A DNA stretch of 64,000 bases from Sphingomonadales bacterium (GTDB lineage Bacteria > Pseudomonadota > Alphaproteobacteria > Sphingomonadales > Sphingomonadaceae): assembly GCA_017309275.1 (NCBI GenBank), contig JAFKLT010000042.1, positions 25,937-89,936 of the forward strand, written 5' to 3'. Shown here piece by piece: positions 59,844 through 64,000 of this stretch. A model generated the notes under the pieces. It made no database searches. It was given only the letters and a program-made list of their open reading frames with translations, and was not told where the DNA came from. The translations under genes and the position numbers were made by a program. How positions within the stretch are numbered: position 1 is the first letter of the stretch; the number at the start of each line of letters is the position of its first letter.

Positions 59844-60355
59844 ACCCGCGAACAGCGCTCCGCAACCTTGTTGCGGTGGCGCTGTTGATCGGCTTGACCG
59901 CCGGGGGCGACGACAGGCCGGCCTTCCGGCTTACCCCGGAAGGCACATCGGGCCCGGTCGTGCTTGCGCTCATCGACATCGACCGTGGCTATCCCAACGG
60001 CGAATTCTATTGTCCGCCGGACACGAATTGGGAAACCGACATCTGTTTGGGCGCCGACATCGTCATCCATCCCGGCACGATCGAAAAGCGGTTCGGCTGG
60101 AGCGACAATGTCGACCGGAAATGGGAAGCGAACAAATTCAAACAGATCGGTGCCCATGCGGTCCGTTGGGTCGAGGGCGGACGCTGGATCGCGGTGATCG
60201 AACAGACCGACGCCGATTATTGGTATATCCAGTGGAAGGTGCCGATCGAGGCCGGGCGTTTTTGCCTGTCCGATGCGATGATCACCCATTATCGACTTGA
60301 AGCCCCCACCGGGTTGCGGCGAAAGAAGGACGGCGCGCGCTGCTTTAATGCCTGA
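59840..60355 (+). CDS. Exported protein, unknown
   Basis: A 171-residue protein with a likely signal sequence (MNPRTALRNLVAVALLIGLT, cleavage near residue 22). The rest is soluble and aromatic-rich (GYPNGEFYCPPDTNWETDIC, ADYWYIQWKVPIEAG), with at least four cysteines. No family recognised. GTG start at 59840 overlaps the korB stop by four bases, so translation may be coupled, although an exported protein has no evident link to KorAB. Confidence 0.7.
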   Translation: MNPRTALRNLVAVALLIGLTAGGDDRPAFRLTPEGTSGPVVLALIDIDRGYPNGEFYCPPDTNWETDICLGADIVIHPGTIEKRFGWSDNVDRKWEANKFKQIGAHAVRWVEGGRWIAVIEQTDADYWYIQWKVPIEAGRFCLSDAMITHYRLEAPTGLRRKKDGARCFNA

Positions 60356-60372
60356 GCGGATAGGGGGATCGG

Positions 60373-61323
60373 TTGGACAATCTGACGCATAGCCTGGTCG
60401 GGGCGGTTCTGGGACAGCTCGGCCTGAAAAAGAAGACTGGCCTGGCGATGCCGACGCTGATCATCGCGGCCAACCTGCCCGATATCGACGCGGCCTGCGC
60501 CGTCTATGGCATCGAATCGCTGTCGATGCGGCGCGGAATTACGCACGGGCCGATCGCGCTGATCCTGCTGCCGCTGGTGATGTGGGCGCTGATGATCGCC
60601 TTCGACCGCTGGCAGGAACGGCGCGGCAAGCGGCCCGCTAGCCGCCCGCCGGTCGACAAGGCCTGGCTTCTGCTGCTCGCCTATATCGGCTGTTTCAGCC
60701 ATCCGGCGCTCGACTGGCTCAACAATTACGGCATCCGCCTGCTCGAACCGTTCAGCCATCGCTGGTTCTACGGCGACACGTTGTTCATCATCGATCTGTG
60801 GATATGGATCGCGCTCGCCGTGTCGGTGTTTCTGTCGCTGCGCCGCGAACGGCAGGGCAAGGCGAATTGGAGGCGGCCCGCGTGGGTCGGCTTTACCGCG
60901 GTCTGCGCCTATATCTTCGCCAACGGCGTGATGACGGGCCAGGCCGAGGCGCAAGCAGCCGATTTCCTGCGGCGCGGAGGACAGGACGGCGCTCTGGTGG
61001 TCGCCAGTCCGCCGCCGCTCGCCTTCTGGAAACGCGACATATTCTGGCGGCGGGACGGCTTCTACGGCAGCGGTGCCTATACGCTCGGCAAAGGCAGCAC
61101 GGTCGAACCCGGCATTCCCGACGGCATGAGCGACCTGCGGCTGCAGACCTGGGTCAAGGGCGACCCGGCGGCGCGCGCCTTTCTCTTCTGGTCGCGAATG
61201 CCTGTCGCCGAGCCCGAAGGCGACGCCATCGTGCTGCGCGACCAGCGTTATATGCAACCTTTGGCTCGCGACCGCTTTACCGTTCGTGTGAAAGCCCCTG
61301 ATACCGCAAGCCATCCCGAATGA
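60373..61323 (+). CDS. YdjM-family membrane metal-dependent hydrolase
   Basis: A 316-residue membrane protein of the YdjM/LexA-binding metal-dependent hydrolase family. It opens MDNLTHSLVGAVLGQLGLKK, the usual start. Metal-ligand candidates are H6, the Asp pair in LPDIDAA, the His in RRGITHGPIAL and the SHPALDWLNNYG segment. Several helices cover residues 5-190; the last 130 residues are a soluble domain (FYGSGAYTLGKGSTVEPG). Start is TTG at 60373. Substrate unknown. The photolyase gene begins four bases before its end. Confidence 0.82.
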   Translation: MDNLTHSLVGAVLGQLGLKKKTGLAMPTLIIAANLPDIDAACAVYGIESLSMRRGITHGPIALILLPLVMWALMIAFDRWQERRGKRPASRPPVDKAWLLLLAYIGCFSHPALDWLNNYGIRLLEPFSHRWFYGDTLFIIDLWIWIALAVSVFLSLRRERQGKANWRRPAWVGFTAVCAYIFANGVMTGQAEAQAADFLRRGGQDGALVVASPPPLAFWKRDIFWRRDGFYGSGAYTLGKGSTVEPGIPDGMSDLRLQTWVKGDPAARAFLFWSRMPVAEPEGDAIVLRDQRYMQPLARDRFTVRVKAPDTASHPE

Positions 61324-62705
61324 GCCGCCCCAGCATCGTCTGGTTCCGCCGCGACCTGCGCCTGGCCGATCAGGCGGCGCTTGCGGCTGCAGCGGCGAGC
61401 GGGCCGGTCATTCCCGTTTATATCCTCGACGACGAGGTCCCGCGGCACCGAAAGATGGGCGGCGCCTCGCGCTGGTGGCTGCACCACAGCCTCACGAGCC
61501 TCGACGCCGGGCTGCGCGACATGGGATCCCGCCTGATCCTGCGGCGCGGCAAGTGCGAGGAGCAACTGGCTGCGATCGCAAGGGAAATGGACGCCGCCGA
61601 CGTTCATTGTCTGCACCACTACGAACCATGGTGGCGGAATGCCGAGCGTGCCGTCGCCAGGGAGCTGAATCTGGTGATCCACGACGGCAATTATCTCGCT
61701 CCGCCGGGTTCGGTGACGACGGGAAGCGGGGGGCTGTACAAGATTTACACCCCCTTCTGGCGCGCGCTCAAGGACCGGATGCCGCCCGCGGCGCCCGCCG
61801 ATCGCCCCGCAGCAATCGCCGCGCCGCCGAAATGGCCCGCGTCCGACGCGCTGGCCGACTGGCACCTGTTGCCGACGCGGCCCGACTGGGCGAAGGGCTT
61901 TGCCGCAGAATGGACGCCCGGCGAGGCAGGGGCGCACGAGCGTGCGGCCGATTTCGCCGACCAGGCCGCCGATTACGACCATCGCCGCAACCTGCCGTCG
62001 GAGGAGGGGAGCTCGCGCCTGTCGCCGCACCTGCATTTCGGCGAACTGTCGCCGGCGCAGGTCTGGCACCGCGTCGCGGCAGCGGGCGGTTCGGTCGACG
62101 TCTTTCTGTCCGAGGTCGGATGGCGCGACTATGCGCAGAATATCATCCTGCAATTTCCGGACTATGGCGGGCGAAGTGCGCGCGGCGCCTTCGATCATCT
62201 GCCGTGGCGGACCGGGCGCGACGCCGATGCCGACCTGAAGGCGTGGCAACAGGGGCGGACCGGCTATCCCATCGTCGACGCCGGGATGCGCCAGCTCTGG
62301 GCGACGGGCTGGATGCATAACCGCGTTCGGATGATCGCCGCGAGTTTCCTGATCAAGCATCTGCTGATCGACTGGCGGCGGGGCGAGCAATGGTTCTGGG
62401 ATACGCTGGTCGACGCCGACTATGGCAACAATGCCGTCAATTGGCAGTGGGTCGCCGGTACGGGCGTCGACTCGAACATGTTCACCCGGATCATGGCGCC
62501 GCTGACGCAGTCCGAAAAGTTCGCCGCCGGGCACTATATCCGCGAATGGGTGCCCGAGCTGGCGCACCTTGGCGACCATGCGATTCACGATCCCGACGAG
62601 GCGGGTCAGCGCCCCGCGCAATATCCCCCGAAGATCATTGGACATCGCGAGGCGCGCGAGCGAGCGCTGGCGGCATATGACGTCATGAAGGCGCATGACA
62701 ACTGA
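61320..62705 (+). CDS. phrB: Deoxyribodipyrimidine photo-lyase
   Basis: A 461-residue flavoprotein that repairs UV-made pyrimidine dimers with light. The N-terminal Rossmann domain opens SIVWFRRDLRLADQAALAAA. The FAD domain has TGYPIVDAGMRQLWATGWMHNRVRM and FWDTLVDADYGNNAVNWQW, the strongest photolyase marks, with the Asn that binds FAD N5. The Trp electron-transfer chain is partly visible. It overlaps the YdjM-like gene by four bases. No CRY-specific C-terminal tail is present. Confidence 0.94.
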   Translation: MSRPSIVWFRRDLRLADQAALAAAAASGPVIPVYILDDEVPRHRKMGGASRWWLHHSLTSLDAGLRDMGSRLILRRGKCEEQLAAIAREMDAADVHCLHHYEPWWRNAERAVARELNLVIHDGNYLAPPGSVTTGSGGLYKIYTPFWRALKDRMPPAAPADRPAAIAAPPKWPASDALADWHLLPTRPDWAKGFAAEWTPGEAGAHERAADFADQAADYDHRRNLPSEEGSSRLSPHLHFGELSPAQVWHRVAAAGGSVDVFLSEVGWRDYAQNIILQFPDYGGRSARGAFDHLPWRTGRDADADLKAWQQGRTGYPIVDAGMRQLWATGWMHNRVRMIAASFLIKHLLIDWRRGEQWFWDTLVDADYGNNAVNWQWVAGTGVDSNMFTRIMAPLTQSEKFAAGHYIREWVPELAHLGDHAIHDPDEAGQRPAQYPPKIIGHREARERALAAYDVMKAHDN

Positions 62706-62741
62706 TTGTCAGGCTGCCGCTTTTGCGGCAGGAAGGGGCTA

Positions 62742-64000
62742 ATGAACACGCATGTCAGTCCCCGCCGCGGCAAGGCCCTGCTTCGCGCAGACCGGGCGTT
62801 TCGCTCGGGCGGGGGGCTGGCGCGGCTGCTTGGACGCGCACCCGCCGGCTATTTCCACCGCCAGCTCGACAAGATCGACAGCGGCCTCGCCTATGGCACG
62901 CTGGAGGGGCATTTGCCCGACGGCAGCGTGCGCATCCTCGGCGGGCGTGGAAAGGGACCCTCGGCGGTCGTCCATCTGCATGACTGGGCGGCGCTGGTGC
63001 GGCTCGCGCTTTCGGGTTCGGTTGGCTGGTATCGCGCCTGGGAAGCCGGCGAATGGTCGTCCCCGGACCCGGTGCCCTTGTTCGACCTGTTCATGCGCAA
63101 TGGCGAGACGCTGGGCAATGCCGGGCGTTCGCGCGGGCCGCTACGCTGGTTCAACCGCGTCGCACATTTTCTGAACCGCAACAGCCGTGCCGGCGCGCGC
63201 CGCAACATCCACGCGCACTACGACCTCGGCAACGACTTCTACCAGCTCTGGCTCGACGCCGGCATGAACTATTCGAGCGCGCTGTTCACCGACCCCGGCA
63301 TGTCGATCGAAGAGGCGCAGGCCGCAAAGCTCGACGCGGTGCTCGACCGGCTCGACCTGCGATCGGGCAGCCGGCTGCTCGAAATCGGCTGCGGTTGGGG
63401 CGCACTCGCCGAACGCGCGGTTGAACGCCACGACGCGCTCTATACCGGTATCACCCTGTCGCCCGCACAGGCCGAGATCGCGGAGGGGCGGCTCAACGCG
63501 ATCGACCTGACCGGTCGTTCGCGCATCGAAATCTGCGACTATCGCGATGCGCGGGGGCCCTATGACGCGATCGCCAGCGTCGAGATGGTCGAGGCGGTGG
63601 GGCAGGCCTATTGGCCCGCCTATCTCGACGCGATCGCCAACCTGCTGCGCCCAGGCGGACGGGCGGCGATCCAGTATATCCTGATCAACGATGCGCTGTT
63701 CGAACGCTATGCGGTGGGCACCGATTTCATCCAGGCCTATATCTTCCCCGGCGGCTGCCTGATTTCCGAAAGCCGCTTTCGCGTACTGGCCGAGGAGCGC
63801 GGGCTTGCGTGGCGCGACGTCCGGCGGTTCGGCGGCTGCTATGCCGAAACATTGCGCCAGTGGCGCGAACGCTTCGATGCCGCGGCGGCGGCGGGCCAGC
63901 TTCCCGCGGGCTTCGACGATCGGTTCGTGCGGCTCTGGCGCTATTATCTGCAATATTGCGAGTGCTGTTTCCGCGGCGGCGGGATCGATGTCGCACAGGT
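62742..64000 (+). CDS. cfa: Cyclopropane-fatty-acyl-phospholipid synthase-like (partial, runs off the window)
   Basis: The first 419 residues are visible; the C-terminus lies beyond 64000. A substrate-binding N-terminal part (about 1-145) is followed by NIHAHYDLGNDFYQLWLDAG, the usual CFA-synthase entry, then the SAM-binding motif LLEIGCGWGALAERA and catalytic-region segments SVEMVEAVG, IQYILINDALFERY and TDFIQAYIFPGG. It methylates or cyclopropanates unsaturated acyl chains of membrane lipids using SAM. AGGAAGGGG precedes the ATG at 62742. It starts 36 bases after the photolyase stop. Confidence 0.92.
   Translation, partial: MNTHVSPRRGKALLRADRAFRSGGGLARLLGRAPAGYFHRQLDKIDSGLAYGTLEGHLPDGSVRILGGRGKGPSAVVHLHDWAALVRLALSGSVGWYRAWEAGEWSSPDPVPLFDLFMRNGETLGNAGRSRGPLRWFNRVAHFLNRNSRAGARRNIHAHYDLGNDFYQLWLDAGMNYSSALFTDPGMSIEEAQAAKLDAVLDRLDLRSGSRLLEIGCGWGALAERAVERHDALYTGITLSPAQAEIAEGRLNAIDLTGRSRIEICDYRDARGPYDAIASVEMVEAVGQAYWPAYLDAIANLLRPGGRAAIQYILINDALFERYAVGTDFIQAYIFPGGCLISESRFRVLAEERGLAWRDVRRFGGCYAETLRQWRERFDAAAAAGQLPAGFDDRFVRLWRYYLQYCECCFRGGGIDVAQ

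Noticed and set aside
1-64000. Integrated phage, insertion sequence or genomic island borders
   Set aside because: No integrase, transposase, terminal inverted repeats or attachment-site duplication at the tRNA gene was found. Codon style looks uniform apart from A/T-rich intergenic patches.

Overview
The window is a high-GC alphaproteobacterial chromosome segment, most likely from a sphingomonad (Sphingopyxis/Sphingomonas type). The reasons are two very large TonB-dependent receptors of the type abundant in that group, a PhaR-type PHA regulator, paired acyl-CoA dehydrogenases in a beta-oxidation cluster, many TTG/GTG starts, and a multi-hairpin intergenic repeat that I associate with sphingomonads. 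Genes are tightly packed and often overlap by 1 to 4 bases. I see no phage, transposon, CRISPR array, rRNA or replication origin. One tRNA gene, tRNA-Lys(TTT), is present.

Layout. 1-5.1 kb: end of an unidentified gene, a MAPEG membrane protein, a cyclase plus hexapeptide-transferase pair, an MHS-type transporter and alanine racemase. 5.2-12.7 kb: two large TonB-dependent receptors flanking a Sel1/prolyl-4-hydroxylase-like oxygenase. 13.2-25.2 kb: PhaR, ProS, RNase R, an XRE regulator with a divergent membrane protein, a universal stress protein, pyruvate dehydrogenase E2 and E3, a PAP2 phosphatase, and an overlapping class IV aminotransferase/sulfotransferase-like pair. 25.3-38.9 kb: a secreted amidohydrolase, then a catabolic block with enoyl-CoA hydratase, AMACR-like CoA enzyme, thiolase, SDR, three acyl-CoA dehydrogenases, a nitronate monooxygenase-like protein and a hydrolase-like/flavin-reductase fusion. 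Together these could run a full beta-oxidation turn on a branched or cyclic acyl-CoA. Two near-identical 20-bp operators (35378 and 36661) sit in front of it.

38.9-53.9 kb is the most distinctive part. It holds an MHYT-GGDEF-EAL cyclic-di-GMP enzyme, a LuxR-type HTH protein with a C-terminal membrane anchor, four small unknown genes, a winged-helix regulator, a complete Csu-type chaperone-usher fimbrial operon, a two-component system, an intradiol-dioxygenase-like lipoprotein and a small Cas2-fold-like protein. An 18-bp imperfect dyad (TNAYCCA-N3-TGGACCAA) occurs three times, each time 70-125 bp upstream of one of: the cyclic-di-GMP gene, the winged-helix regulator and the fimbrial operon. 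This suggests a local, undescribed surface-attachment regulon.

54-64 kb is housekeeping: tRNA-Lys, FolK, a family 5 uracil-DNA glycosylase, RppH, an HSL-type esterase, KorAB, a YdjM-like membrane protein, photolyase and the start of a cyclopropane-fatty-acid synthase that runs off the window.

All functional names come from reading motifs by eye; no database search was run. Residue numbers are counted by hand and may be off by one or two.
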